Source: Alphaproteobacteria bacterium (GTDB lineage Bacteria > Pseudomonadota > Alphaproteobacteria > Puniceispirillales > Puniceispirillaceae). Taken from it: DNA of 16,279 nt. Positions 6,315-13,512 of this stretch are shown here, piece after piece (position 1 is the stretch's first letter; each line of letters begins with the position of its first letter). The notes beneath the pieces were generated by a model. The model ran no database searches. It saw nothing but the letters and a program-made list of their open reading frames with translations, and was not told the DNA's origin. Where the stretch lies: positions 1-16,279 of the forward strand of contig WTHV01000060.1 of assembly GCA_011525265.1 (NCBI GenBank), in the 5' to 3' direction. Made by a program: the position numbers and the translations under genes.

Positions 6315-7028
6315 ATGAACGAGCAAAACAACACAGAAAAGGCCAAAAAAGATGAGGTCATTGGCGCGCTGTTGCTAGATTACGCAACAGGTGTGCTTGA
6401 AAGCCCACTTGAGATTTTGGTTGAAACACATATTAGCCTAAATACAGCAAGCGCACGTCAATTACGTATGTTGATGCAGCTTGGCGGTATTTTGCTTGAA
6501 GAATGTGAGCCTGTATCACTGTCTGAGGGCGCACTTGAAGCTGTGATGGCAGAGATTGACAAAGACGAAGCGGCGCAATCAGTCAATGCGACGCAAGATA
6601 ATGTCATCGCATTCCCACCACAGTCACAATCTGGCAATCTATCTGTTCCCCATTTGCCACGTCCATTGGCAGACTATATTCCAGATTTATCATGCGATAA
6701 AAGCTGGCGCCGGATTTCAAAGGGCCTTAGCCAATGCCGTATTCAATTTGAAGGCACACAGGTTGAAGCCAATATCTATCGTATCGCCCCTGGCACATCT
6801 ATCCCTGTTCACTCACATGAGGGCACAGAGGTAACATTAGTGCTATCAGGCGGATTTACAGACGAGACAGGTTCATTTGGACCTGGTGATATTGCCATCC
6901 AAGAGACAGGGGCAACACATCAACCTGTGGCTGATGATGATGGCGAATGTATCGTTTTCGCAATTAACGAAGGTAATATCAGACTAGCCAACCCGATTGG
7001 CCGTGTCTTAAGCTATCTCGTTAATTAA
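6315..7028 (+). CDS. chrR: ChrR-like cupin anti-sigma factor with degenerate N-terminal zinc site
   Basis: A 237-aa cytoplasmic protein expected to bind and silence the ECF sigma factor encoded just upstream. The N-terminal anti-sigma domain aligns with R. sphaeroides ChrR without gaps ('LLLDYATGVLESPLEILVET', 'GGILLEE', 'PVSLSEGALEAVMAEID'). However, the zinc ligands His6, Cys35 and Cys38 of that protein correspond here to Glu14, Asn43 and Ser46; only His39 (their His31) remains. The C-terminal cupin 'PVHSHEGTEVTLVLSGGFTDE' (two parts around 'EGTEV') keeps His166, His168 and Glu172, and His202 in 'THQPV', with exactly the spacing of His141, His143, Glu147 and His177. Cys212 matches Cys187, while Cys189 is Val214. 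The ATG at 6315 was chosen; a GTG at 6303 overlapping the sigma stop is possible. AAAGG lies 14 nt before the ATG. The stop codon overlaps the convergent DUF3429 gene. Confidence 0.9.
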   Translation: MNEQNNTEKAKKDEVIGALLLDYATGVLESPLEILVETHISLNTASARQLRMLMQLGGILLEECEPVSLSEGALEAVMAEIDKDEAAQSVNATQDNVIAFPPQSQSGNLSVPHLPRPLADYIPDLSCDKSWRRISKGLSQCRIQFEGTQVEANIYRIAPGTSIPVHSHEGTEVTLVLSGGFTDETGSFGPGDIAIQETGATHQPVADDDGECIVFAINEGNIRLANPIGRVLSYLVN

Positions 7029-7510
7029 AGCGGCCATAAAATCACTGATAAAGACAAGCACGCAATCGCTGTGAGGATTGTGCGTAAACTGCGCATATAG
7101 TGCGGCCATTCGCCTGCTTTCATTATGCGCATATCATAAATCCAGCAAAGCATAAGGCCCGTGATAAGGCATATCACCGCACTTGTTGCTGGCACCATCA
7201 ATGCCACCCAGCCAAGTAAGGCAGGCAGGATTGACCAGATAAATCGTGCTGAACGCGGGGTGCTATTTGTTAATTGTGCGCCCCAATGAAGTGCGCCAAC
7301 AAATGACAAAATGATGGCACCATAGCCAATCAATAAGGCAGGCGCAGGCGCAAAAGGAAGCCGCAAATCCATTACAGTCGCCGCCGCAAGAAATAAAAAT
7401 GGCACAAGTCCACCAAAGCCAAGAAAGCGTGCGGTAAGGATAGCCCTATCTGCGGCGGGAAGGCTTGTCGCCTCATCATTATGTGCTAGCGGCGTCTCAC
7501 CCTCAGCCAT
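7025..7510 (-). CDS. DUF3429 domain-containing membrane protein
   Basis: A 161-aa inner-membrane protein with about five hydrophobic segments. The DUF3429 pattern is seen in 'GYGAIILSFVGALHWG' (a conserved His-Trp-Gly after a serine/phenylalanine helix), 'RFIWSILPALLGWVAL' and the C-terminal 'YMRSLRTILTAIACLSL'. Its function is unknown. The start ATG overlaps the TAA stop of the upstream esterase gene by one base (TAATG), so translation is very likely coupled. A soluble N-terminus of about 25 residues precedes the first membrane segment. Its stop codon overlaps that of the convergent chrR-like gene within TTAATTAA. Confidence 0.82.
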   Translation of the reverse strand: MAEGETPLAHNDEATSLPAADRAILTARFLGFGGLVPFLFLAAATVMDLRLPFAPAPALLIGYGAIILSFVGALHWGAQLTNSTPRSARFIWSILPALLGWVALMVPATSAVICLITGLMLCWIYDMRIMKAGEWPHYMRSLRTILTAIACLSLSVILWPL

Positions 7511-8169
7511 TACTGCAATCCTTTCTGATATAACAGGGCCTCAATAGAGGCGAACATCTTATCTATCATAACATCAACACCGGCACGGTTCGGGTGCAAT
7601 CCATCAGCTTGATTAAGCTGAGGGTCAAGGGCGACACCATCAAGGAAAAACGGGTAATAGACCACCTCATAACGCGCGGCAAGTGCCGGATAGATGGCAT
7701 CAAATTCTTCTTGATAGGCGGCACCCATATTTGTGGGCGCAAGCATACCTGCAAGCAATGTCGGAATAGATTGGCGCTCAAGCTCAGCCAAGATATTATC
7801 CAAATTCTCAAATGACTGAGACGGCTCTAGCCCGCGCAACATATCATTACCACCAAGCGCGACCATCGCCACATCAGGCTCATCAAATAGCGCCCAATCC
7901 AAACGCGCCCACCCGCCTTTGGTCGTATCGCCAGAGACACCGGCATTAATCACCTGCACCGCACCTTGGCCATAGCGCGCATCAAGACGCATTTGCAACA
8001 CATCTGTTAGGCCATCTCCTGGCCCAAGGCCGTATCCTGCGGTGAGACTATCACCCAACGCCAATAATTTCACCGGTTCACCTGCTGCTTGTTGGGCATT
8101 GGCAAAGGTGAACTGGAACAGCAAGGAAAACGTAATGATTATTGCGTGAATAGCAGTTTTAACTCTCAT
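7510..8169 (-). CDS. tesA: TesA-like arylesterase / SGNH-family lysophospholipase
   Basis: A 219-aa exported hydrolase of the SGNH (GDSL) family. A signal peptide covers residues 1-25 with cleavage likely after 'ANA'. Catalytic blocks are in order: 'LGDSLTAGYGL' with nucleophile Ser41, 'NAGVSGDTTKGG' giving the oxyanion Gly, 'ALGGNDMLRG' giving the Asn, and 'DGLHPNRAG' with Asp189 and His192. Relatives act as periplasmic thioesterase/protease I/lysophospholipase L1 (E. coli TesA) or arylesterases; the natural substrate here is not known. AGGG lies about 6 nt before the ATG. As in E. coli, the gene is divergent from an ABC ATPase/permease pair of the YbbA/YbbP type, an arrangement conserved across Proteobacteria. 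It is followed without a gap by the DUF3429 gene. Confidence 0.92.
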   Translation of the reverse strand: MRVKTAIHAIIITFSLLFQFTFANAQQAAGEPVKLLALGDSLTAGYGLGPGDGLTDVLQMRLDARYGQGAVQVINAGVSGDTTKGGWARLDWALFDEPDVAMVALGGNDMLRGLEPSQSFENLDNILAELERQSIPTLLAGMLAPTNMGAAYQEEFDAIYPALAARYEVVYYPFFLDGVALDPQLNQADGLHPNRAGVDVMIDKMFASIEALLYQKGLQ

Positions 8170-8209
8170 TTTATCCCTTATGGAACATTTATTATTTTAC
8201 CGAAATCTG

Positions 8210-8229
8210 TTATGATCACACTGTCATAA
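8210..8229. repeat. Inverted repeat TTATGA-N8-TCATAA
   Basis: Perfect 6-bp arms at 8210-8215 and 8224-8229, centred about 50 nt before the tesA-like start codon on its transcribed side. The arms also resemble -10 boxes on each strand. It could be an operator or simply overlapping AT-rich promoter sequence. Confidence 0.35.
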
Positions 8230-8285
8230 TTTTGCCGATAATCACCCTTAATAAGTAGGATGCCAGCCCTTATAATTCAAGCTAT

Positions 8286-8349
8286 CCCTGCCTGAATATA
8301 ACCTTGCCTGAAAATAACCTTACCTAACTATAACCCTGCATAAATAGTG
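8286..8349. repeat. Degenerate 16-bp tandem repeat, about four copies
   Basis: Four head-to-tail 16-bp units: CCCTGCCTGAATATAA (8286-8301), CCTTGCCTGAAAATAA (8302-8317), CCTTACCTAACTATAA (8318-8333) and a more diverged CCCTGCATAAATAGTG (8334-8349). The constant parts are the leading CCYT and the trailing A/T block ending TAA. Two further CCCTTA-plus-A/T stretches occur shortly upstream (from 8246 and 8267). The array lies between the divergent tesA-like gene and the ABC transporter operon and ends about 60 nt before the ATPase start. Confidence 0.7.
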
Positions 8350-8408
8350 ATTGCTGTCATAAAAAGAGCGCACCTTTTACCACAAAGACCAAAGAGACGA
8401 TATTTATC

Positions 8409-9107
8409 ATGTCACAAACAAAGACAAATTCCTCAGTTATTTCCTTATCTGATTTATCGCTTCATCTTGGGGCAAATGATAAGATGACACATATCTTAAA
8501 AGCGATAAATGTCGATATTCCGCAAGGGCAGAAAGTAGCCATTCTTGGCCCATCAGGGGCAGGTAAAACAAGCTTGTTGATGATAATGGCTGGTCTGGAG
8601 CAAGCAAGCTCTGGCAATGTGACGATGGCAGGGCATGATATCACCTATATGGCAGAAGATGATTTGGCAGCTTTACGCCGTGATAATGTTGGCATTATTT
8701 TTCAGGCTTTCCGCCTTATTCCCTCGATGACAGCGTTACAGAATGTGGCTGTGCCGATGAATTTGGCAGGCAATAAAGATGCGGAAAGCATTGCTGCTGA
8801 TATGCTTGAAAAAGTCGGTCTTGGTCACCGCCTATCACACCTGCCAGATCAGCTGTCAGGGGGCGAACAACAGCGTGTTGCCATTGCCAGAGCGATTGCC
8901 CCGCGCCCGCGTATCTTGCTTGCTGATGAGCCGACAGGCAATCTTGACAGTAAAACAGGCGCCCTGGTGATTGAAACCTTATTTGAAGCCACCAAATCAG
9001 TTGGGGCAGCCCTTATTCTTATCACCCATGATGTCAGCCTTGCCAAGCAATGTGAGCGCATTTTAACAATTGAAGATGGCAAGCTTGTCAAAGATGAGGC
9101 CCAATAA
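8409..9107 (+). CDS. ybbA: ABC transporter ATP-binding protein, YbbA-like
   Basis: A 232-aa ATPase of the LolD/MacB (type VII) group. All motifs are intact: Walker A 'GPSGAGKT' (residues 47-54), Q-loop Gln99 in 'IFQAFRLIPSMTALQNV', signature 'LSGGEQQRVAIARA' (149-162), Walker B with catalytic Glu in 'ILLADEPTGNLD' (169-180) and the switch His207 in 'ITHD'. It pairs with the FtsX-type permease encoded next; the permease ATG overlaps this gene's TAA (TAATG). The substrate of YbbA-YbbP systems is not established; mechanotransmission or lipid/peptide export linked to the divergent TesA-like enzyme is a guess from gene order. The ribosome binding site is weak (AGAGACGA about 10-12 nt upstream). 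Confidence 0.92.
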   Translation: MSQTKTNSSVISLSDLSLHLGANDKMTHILKAINVDIPQGQKVAILGPSGAGKTSLLMIMAGLEQASSGNVTMAGHDITYMAEDDLAALRRDNVGIIFQAFRLIPSMTALQNVAVPMNLAGNKDAESIAADMLEKVGLGHRLSHLPDQLSGGEQQRVAIARAIAPRPRILLADEPTGNLDSKTGALVIETLFEATKSVGAALILITHDVSLAKQCERILTIEDGKLVKDEAQ

Positions 9108-11662
9108 TGACTATGGGTATGAATGAGGCATCTATTCACCAATCTGATCAGAGCTGGTCGTTAGCATGGCGCCTTGCCAAGCGTGAGATGAAGGGCAGCT
9201 TGTCAAAATTTCGCATTTTTTTATCAGCGCTTGTCCTTGGCGTTGCGGCTATTGGGGCGGTGGGGTCTGTTGCTGAATCCATGCGCACAGGCATTGGCGA
9301 TAATGCCCGCACGCTACTTGGCGGTGATTTAGAAATCTCATCACGCCATATGGCGGTTGATGATACCATCTTTTCTGCCGCCCAAGAATTTGGCAAAATA
9401 TCAAGCACCATTGAAATGCGTGCTATGTTACGCAACCCTAGCAACCAAGAACGCAAACTTGTCGAATTAAAGGCGGTTGACGATTTCTGGCCCTTAATTG
9501 GCACGCCAAAAATTGAAGGCCCTGCCTCTTTGGCAGAGGGTCTTGCGACAGGCTCTGTTCTCTTACAACCCTCATTAATGCGCTCTTTATCACTGGAAGT
9601 TGGTGATAAAGTCACCTTAGGTGAGGCTGAACTAATTGTGGCTGGCACCTTACTCTCTGAGCCAGATAGAACGGTTAATTTTGGTGGCTTTGGCCCCCGT
9701 GTTCTTGCATCTCAAGACACAGTTGCCCTTACAGGCCTTATCAAACCAGGCTCTTTTATCTCATTTCGCTCTAAGATATTGCTTGATGATCCTGTGCAAG
9801 CAGAAGCGGTGATTGCCCAATTATCTTCCCTCCTCAAAGACAGCCATGGCAGGATACGCGATGTCTCCTCAGCCGCCCCCGGCTTTGATAGCTTTATCAC
9901 GCGCGCAGAAGCCTTTTTGATTCTTGTGGGTCTTACAGCCTTGCTGATTGGAGGCCTTGGGGTGGGAAGTGCCGTTCGTGCATGGCTAAATTCTCGCATG
10001 GGCGTTATTGCCACTTTGAAATGTTTGGGTGCGCCGTCACTTCTTATATATCGCATCTATCTTCTACAGATTATGGCGATCGCTGCGATTGGTGTTGCGA
10101 TTGGTGTGACCATTGCGGCTATTGCCCCAGCGGCAACTGCCTCACTTCTTGCACAATATATCGCTGTGCCACCTGTTGTTGCACTCTATCCAAAGCCGCT
10201 TTTCATTGCAGGCGCCTTTGGTCTTTTAACAGCCTTTATTTTTACCCTTTTGCCACTGGCTCGTGCCAAAACTGTGCGTGCAAGCCAGCTATTCCGCGCT
10301 CTTATCACCCCACCAACAGGCCTTCCGCCTTTTGGTATTCTTTTGCGCATGATGCTTGCTGCCATAGCGCTAACCATTCTTGCACTATCAGCCACAGCAG
10401 ATATGCGTCTTACATTTGGATTTATTGGCGGCGCGCTAGGGGCGCTATTATTGCTCGCCCTTTTAGGAGAGGGTGTTATGCGCTTGATGAAGCGCCTGCC
10501 AAGCCCCTCTTATGTGCCAGCGCGCCTTGCCCTTTCAGCCATCACCCGTCAAGGCTCTCCTTTGCGGGCGATTATCATTGCCTTTGGGCTTGGCTTATCT
10601 GTACTGGTGGCTGTGACCTTAACGCGTCATAACCTTGATGAGCAGATCACAAATCGTGTAGCAGATAAGGCCCCTGATTGGTTCTTTATTGATATTCAAC
10701 CAGATCAAATTGACCGCTTTGGTACGATTGCCCTTTCAATAGATGGCATTACAGATATTCAAACAACTCCTATGCTTCGCGCACGTGTGGCAGGCCTAGC
10801 AGGTGTTGATGCCGCCGATATAGACGCACCAGAAGAGGTCTCATGGATCTTACGCGGCGATAGAGCCATCACATGGCAACAAGATATGCCACGCGGCACA
10901 AAGCTCATTGATGGCACATGGTGGGAGGATGATTATCAAGGCCCACCTGTTATTTCTATGGCCAAAGAGCCTTTTGACGAATTTGGCTTATCTTTAGGTG
11001 ATACGGTTACATTAAATGTGCTTGGCCGCACAATCACAGCGACCATTGTGAATACAAGGGAAGTAGAGTGGGAGAGCTTTTCGATTAATTTTGTCTTCAT
11101 CCTATCACCTGGTCTATTGGATAAAGCGCCTCATAGTTGGATTGCCACAAGTTATGCTGATGATGAGGCTGCAAGTGTTGAGATTGAAAAACAAGTCACA
11201 GATGCATTTCCCAACGTCTCTGCTATTTCTGTAAAAGAGGCGGTTGCGGCAGCGACTAATATTCTTGATTTACTAGGGGGGGCTATCCGCCTGACAGCTT
11301 TTGTCACCTTAATATCAGGCATTGCTGTCTTGGCAGGCACGGTGGCAAGCTCTGAGGCACAACGACTTTCAGATTCCATCATCCTAAAGGTGCTTGGCGC
11401 ACGGCGCAAAGATATCCTAATGGCATGGGTGCTTGAATATGCGTTGCTTGGCCTGCTCACAGCTCTTTGCGCGTCTGTTATTGGCACAGCGGCATCTTGG
11501 GCATTGATATCAGGCTTTTTAAATGCCGAATTTACACCTGATATCTTTGTCATTGCCTCAACAGCCATATCAGGGGCGCTTGCCACCTGCTTGCTTGGCC
11601 TATTTGGGGCGTGGCGGTCTCTTGGCCACCGACCTGCACCACATTTGCGCGAATTGGCCTGA
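9107..11662 (+). CDS. ybbP: FtsX-like ABC transporter permease, YbbP-like
   Basis: An 851-aa inner-membrane permease, slightly longer than E. coli YbbP. About ten membrane segments are visible: one near residues 37-55, three at about 268-290, 317-340 and 364-385, a central group at about 411-430, 433-455 and 485-505, and three at about 725-750, 772-800 and 811-835. Two large extracytoplasmic domains lie at about 56-265 and 506-724. This is the duplicated FtsX/MacB layout; 'AWLNSRMGVIATLKCLGAPS' and 'AQRLSDSIILKVLGARRKDI' are the two equivalent coupling segments contacting the ATPase. The start overlaps the ATPase stop, with GAGG 7 nt upstream. A run of seven G at 11276-11282 lies in frame. 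There is no visible terminator before argG. Confidence 0.92.
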   Translation: MTMGMNEASIHQSDQSWSLAWRLAKREMKGSLSKFRIFLSALVLGVAAIGAVGSVAESMRTGIGDNARTLLGGDLEISSRHMAVDDTIFSAAQEFGKISSTIEMRAMLRNPSNQERKLVELKAVDDFWPLIGTPKIEGPASLAEGLATGSVLLQPSLMRSLSLEVGDKVTLGEAELIVAGTLLSEPDRTVNFGGFGPRVLASQDTVALTGLIKPGSFISFRSKILLDDPVQAEAVIAQLSSLLKDSHGRIRDVSSAAPGFDSFITRAEAFLILVGLTALLIGGLGVGSAVRAWLNSRMGVIATLKCLGAPSLLIYRIYLLQIMAIAAIGVAIGVTIAAIAPAATASLLAQYIAVPPVVALYPKPLFIAGAFGLLTAFIFTLLPLARAKTVRASQLFRALITPPTGLPPFGILLRMMLAAIALTILALSATADMRLTFGFIGGALGALLLLALLGEGVMRLMKRLPSPSYVPARLALSAITRQGSPLRAIIIAFGLGLSVLVAVTLTRHNLDEQITNRVADKAPDWFFIDIQPDQIDRFGTIALSIDGITDIQTTPMLRARVAGLAGVDAADIDAPEEVSWILRGDRAITWQQDMPRGTKLIDGTWWEDDYQGPPVISMAKEPFDEFGLSLGDTVTLNVLGRTITATIVNTREVEWESFSINFVFILSPGLLDKAPHSWIATSYADDEAASVEIEKQVTDAFPNVSAISVKEAVAAATNILDLLGGAIRLTAFVTLISGIAVLAGTVASSEAQRLSDSIILKVLGARRKDILMAWVLEYALLGLLTALCASVIGTAASWALISGFLNAEFTPDIFVIASTAISGALATCLLGLFGAWRSLGHRPAPHLRELA

Positions 11663-11676
11663 TGTGGCTAGCTGAC

Positions 11677-11705
11677 TTGCACCTTTGGGGATAATATTGC
11701 ATAAC
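11677..11705 (+). promoter_or_regulatory. Candidate argG promoter
   Basis: TTGCAC (11677-11682) and CATAAC (11700-11705) are separated by 17 nt in the 92-nt gap between the permease gene and argG. A small inverted repeat, GCACC (11710-11714) and GGTGC (11725-11729), follows in what would be the 5' leader. The promoter match is moderate only. Confidence 0.4.
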
Positions 11706-11754
11706 CCTAGCACCCAAACACGGTGGTGCGGATAAACATAAGATAGGGCTTATC

Positions 11755-12984
11755 ATGGCAGATACGCAAAAAATCAATAAAGTAGTGCTAGCCTACTCAG
11801 GCGGGCTTGATACATCTGTGATTTTGAAATGGTTGCAAGAAACTTATAATTGCGAAGTCATTACCTTTACCGCTGACTTAGGTCAGGGTGAAGATATTGA
11901 ACCTGCCAGAGCGAAAGCAGAACTTCTTGGCATTAAGCAAATCTATATCGAAGATTTGCGCGAAGAATTTGTGCGTGATTATGTCTTCCCAATGTTCCGT
12001 GCCAATGCGCTCTATGAGGGACTTTATCTTTTGGGCACATCAATTGCGCGCCCTCTTATTGCCAAACGCCAGATTGAAATTGCACGCGAAGTTGGCGCAG
12101 ATGCTGTCTCGCATGGTGCAACCGGTAAAGGCAATGATCAGGTGCGCTTTGAGCTAGGCTATTATGCGCTTAATCCAGACATCAAAGTCATTGCGCCATG
12201 GCGTGAATGGGATTTGGCATCACGCACAAAGCTTATCGCTTATGCCGAAGCGAATCAGATTCCTGTACCAAAAGATAAAAGAGGTGAGGCACCTTTCTCT
12301 GTTGATGCGAATTTGCTGCATATTTCTGCTGAAGGCAAAGTGCTTGAAGACCCATGGGTGGGGCCAGAAGAATATATCTTCTCGCGCACTGTCTCACCAG
12401 AAGATGCGCCAGATACGCCAACAGAAATCGAGGTTACATTCCATAATGGTGACCCTGTTGCGATTGATGGCAAGGCGCTTTCACCGGCTGATTTGCTTAC
12501 CGAATTAAACCGTCTTGGCGGGATGAATGGCATTGGTCGTTTGGATTTGGTTGAAAACCGCTTTGTGGGCATGAAATCACGTGGTGTGTATGAGACACCA
12601 GGCGGAACCATCTTGCTAGAAGCACGCCGCGCGATTGAATCAATCACGCTTGATAGAGGCGCAGCGCATCTCAAAGATGAGCTGATGCCACGTTATGCAG
12701 AGCTGGTTTATAATGGATTCTGGTTTAGCCCAGAGCGTGAAATGCTCCAAGCTGCTATTGATGCCAGCCAACCAGTGGTCAATGGCACAGTGCGCTTGAA
12801 ACTCTATAAGGGCAATGTGATTGTAACAGGTCGCCAGTCGCCAAATTCTCTTTATTCAGAAGATTTGGTGACCTTTGAAGAAGGTCAGGGCGATTATGAT
12901 CATAATGACGCACATGGCTTTATTCGCCTGCAAGCACTGCGCTTGCGCGTGCGTGAAATGGCACGTCGTAAGACAAATAGCTAA
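11755..12984 (+). CDS. argG: Argininosuccinate synthase
   Basis: Catalyses ATP-dependent joining of citrulline and aspartate to argininosuccinate, the seventh step of arginine synthesis, in the cytoplasm as a tetramer. The 409-aa protein has the ATP-binding loop 'AYSGGLDTSVILKWL' near residues 13-27, 'TADLGQGEDIEPARAKA', 'LGTSIARPLIAKRQIEIA', 'VSHGATGKGNDQVRFELG' and 'KRGEAPFSVDANLLHIS', all standard for the family. AGGG lies 6 nt before the ATG. It appears to stand alone with its own promoter; no other arginine gene is adjacent. Downstream it converges on a small minus-strand gene across 66 nt, and no plus-strand terminator with a clear T tract is visible. Confidence 0.97.
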   Translation: MADTQKINKVVLAYSGGLDTSVILKWLQETYNCEVITFTADLGQGEDIEPARAKAELLGIKQIYIEDLREEFVRDYVFPMFRANALYEGLYLLGTSIARPLIAKRQIEIAREVGADAVSHGATGKGNDQVRFELGYYALNPDIKVIAPWREWDLASRTKLIAYAEANQIPVPKDKRGEAPFSVDANLLHISAEGKVLEDPWVGPEEYIFSRTVSPEDAPDTPTEIEVTFHNGDPVAIDGKALSPADLLTELNRLGGMNGIGRLDLVENRFVGMKSRGVYETPGGTILLEARRAIESITLDRGAAHLKDELMPRYAELVYNGFWFSPEREMLQAAIDASQPVVNGTVRLKLYKGNVIVTGRQSPNSLYSEDLVTFEEGQGDYDHNDAHGFIRLQALRLRVREMARRKTNS

Positions 12985-13030
12985 AATGCTTTATGTGAAA
13001 GCGGCATAAGCCACATATCGCAAAAAGAGG

Positions 13031-13053
13031 TAAGAGGCGATTAGCGCCTCTTA
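13031..13053 (-). terminator. Hairpin terminator of the small gene, overlapping its stop codon
   Basis: Perfect 9-bp inverted repeat, TAAGAGGCG (13031-13039) and CGCCTCTTA (13045-13053), with a 5-nt loop. It is extendable by one or two pairs outward. On the minus strand it is followed after 4 nt by TTTTTG, a usable U tract; on the plus strand no T run follows. The TAA stop codon of the gene at 13051-13278 forms the base of the stem. Confidence 0.7.
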
Positions 13054-13278
13054 CTCATCACTACAGACGGGCCCTGTTGTGCCGTCTAGATTATTTTCCT
13101 TTAACATAACACCGCCACCAATTGACCAGCTATAGCCTGTTTCACGCAGACCTGTTGGACAAGAACGCGGCATGACAATGCTGTAGGAATTTGACATATT
13201 ACTATGTTTGGCAAATTCTTGCGCACTGTCAGAAACACCAATTGCGATAAAGCCAAATACGCCTAATAAGACACTCAT
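13051..13278 (-). CDS. Small hypothetical protein with hydrophobic N-terminus and two cysteines
   Basis: A 75-aa product I do not recognise. Residues 2-15 (VLLGVFGFIAIGV core) form a hydrophobic segment like a short signal or anchor, but with no basic residue before it. The rest is polar with Cys40 ('PRSCPTG') and Cys72 ('GPVCSDE'), which could form a disulfide if exported, and a glycine stretch 'SIGGGVM'. The ATG at 13278 was chosen because GGGGA lies about 6 nt upstream; an in-frame ATG at 13290 lacks a binding site and itself overlaps this one. A promoter-like TTGACA-N17-ATTAAT lies upstream and a hairpin terminator coincides with the stop codon, so the gene looks like an independent transcription unit. 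I therefore think it is real, although coding evidence by homology is lacking. Confidence 0.6.
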   Translation of the reverse strand: MSVLLGVFGFIAIGVSDSAQEFAKHSNMSNSYSIVMPRSCPTGLRETGYSWSIGGGVMLKENNLDGTTGPVCSDE

Positions 13279-13342
13279 TATATTCCCCATAGGTAAGAGC
13301 AGTAATAACCATCCAAAATGGTCATATCGCTATGCTAATGTG

Positions 13343-13371
13343 ATTAATTTTTTAATGCAAATTTCTGTCAA
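13343..13371 (-). promoter_or_regulatory. Candidate promoter of the small gene
   Basis: On the minus strand a consensus -35 TTGACA (13366-13371) and ATTAAT (13343-13348) are separated by 17 nt. The predicted start of transcription is about 55-60 nt before the start codon. The leader would contain a 5-bp hairpin, ACCAT (13308-13312) and ATGGT (13318-13322). Confidence 0.55.
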
Positions 13372-13425
13372 ATTCTATCTGCGGATGATTATGTCTAGCT
13401 GCCAATAAAGGTGATTTTTAGGCAC

Positions 13426-13470
13426 AAAAAAGCCCCAATTATGACAAGAGCTGCCAATTGGGGCTTTTTT
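13426..13470 (-). terminator. Strong rho-independent terminator behind sodB, bidirectional in form
   Basis: Perfect 15-bp inverted repeat: AAAAAAGCCCCAATT (13426-13440) and AATTGGGGCTTTTTT (13456-13470), with a 15-nt loop. It has a T6 tail on both strands. It lies 43 nt after the sodB stop codon and separates sodB from the promoter of the small gene downstream. Confidence 0.9.
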
Positions 13471-13512
13471 ATTACGATTGTGATAGCCCTATCATCAGGC
13501 TCTCATAGGCTA

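Noticed and set aside
9148..9648. Long minus-strand open frames opposite the permease gene (also 11152-11586 and 12255-12674)
   Set aside because: They are antisense shadows of well-supported genes, with low-complexity Ser/Arg/Ala-rich translations and no start signals.
11276..11282. Run of seven G in the permease gene as a possible phase-variation tract
   Set aside because: The frame is intact through it (Leu-Gly-Gly-Ala), the tract is short, and the gene is a housekeeping-type transporter with no sign of switching.
11710..11729. GCACC/GGTGC inverted repeat before argG as an attenuator or arginine operator
   Set aside because: The stem is only 5 bp with a 10-nt loop, has no T tract, and does not resemble a known arginine-repressor box.
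12991..13018. TATGTG/CACATA inverted repeat after argG as its terminator
   Set aside because: The stem is 6 bp with an interior of more than 10 nt and no following T run; termination of argG remains unexplained.
13208..13408. Plus-strand frame of 66 codons opposite the small gene
   Set aside because: It has no ribosome binding site and runs through the promoter and leader of the minus-strand gene, which has better signals.
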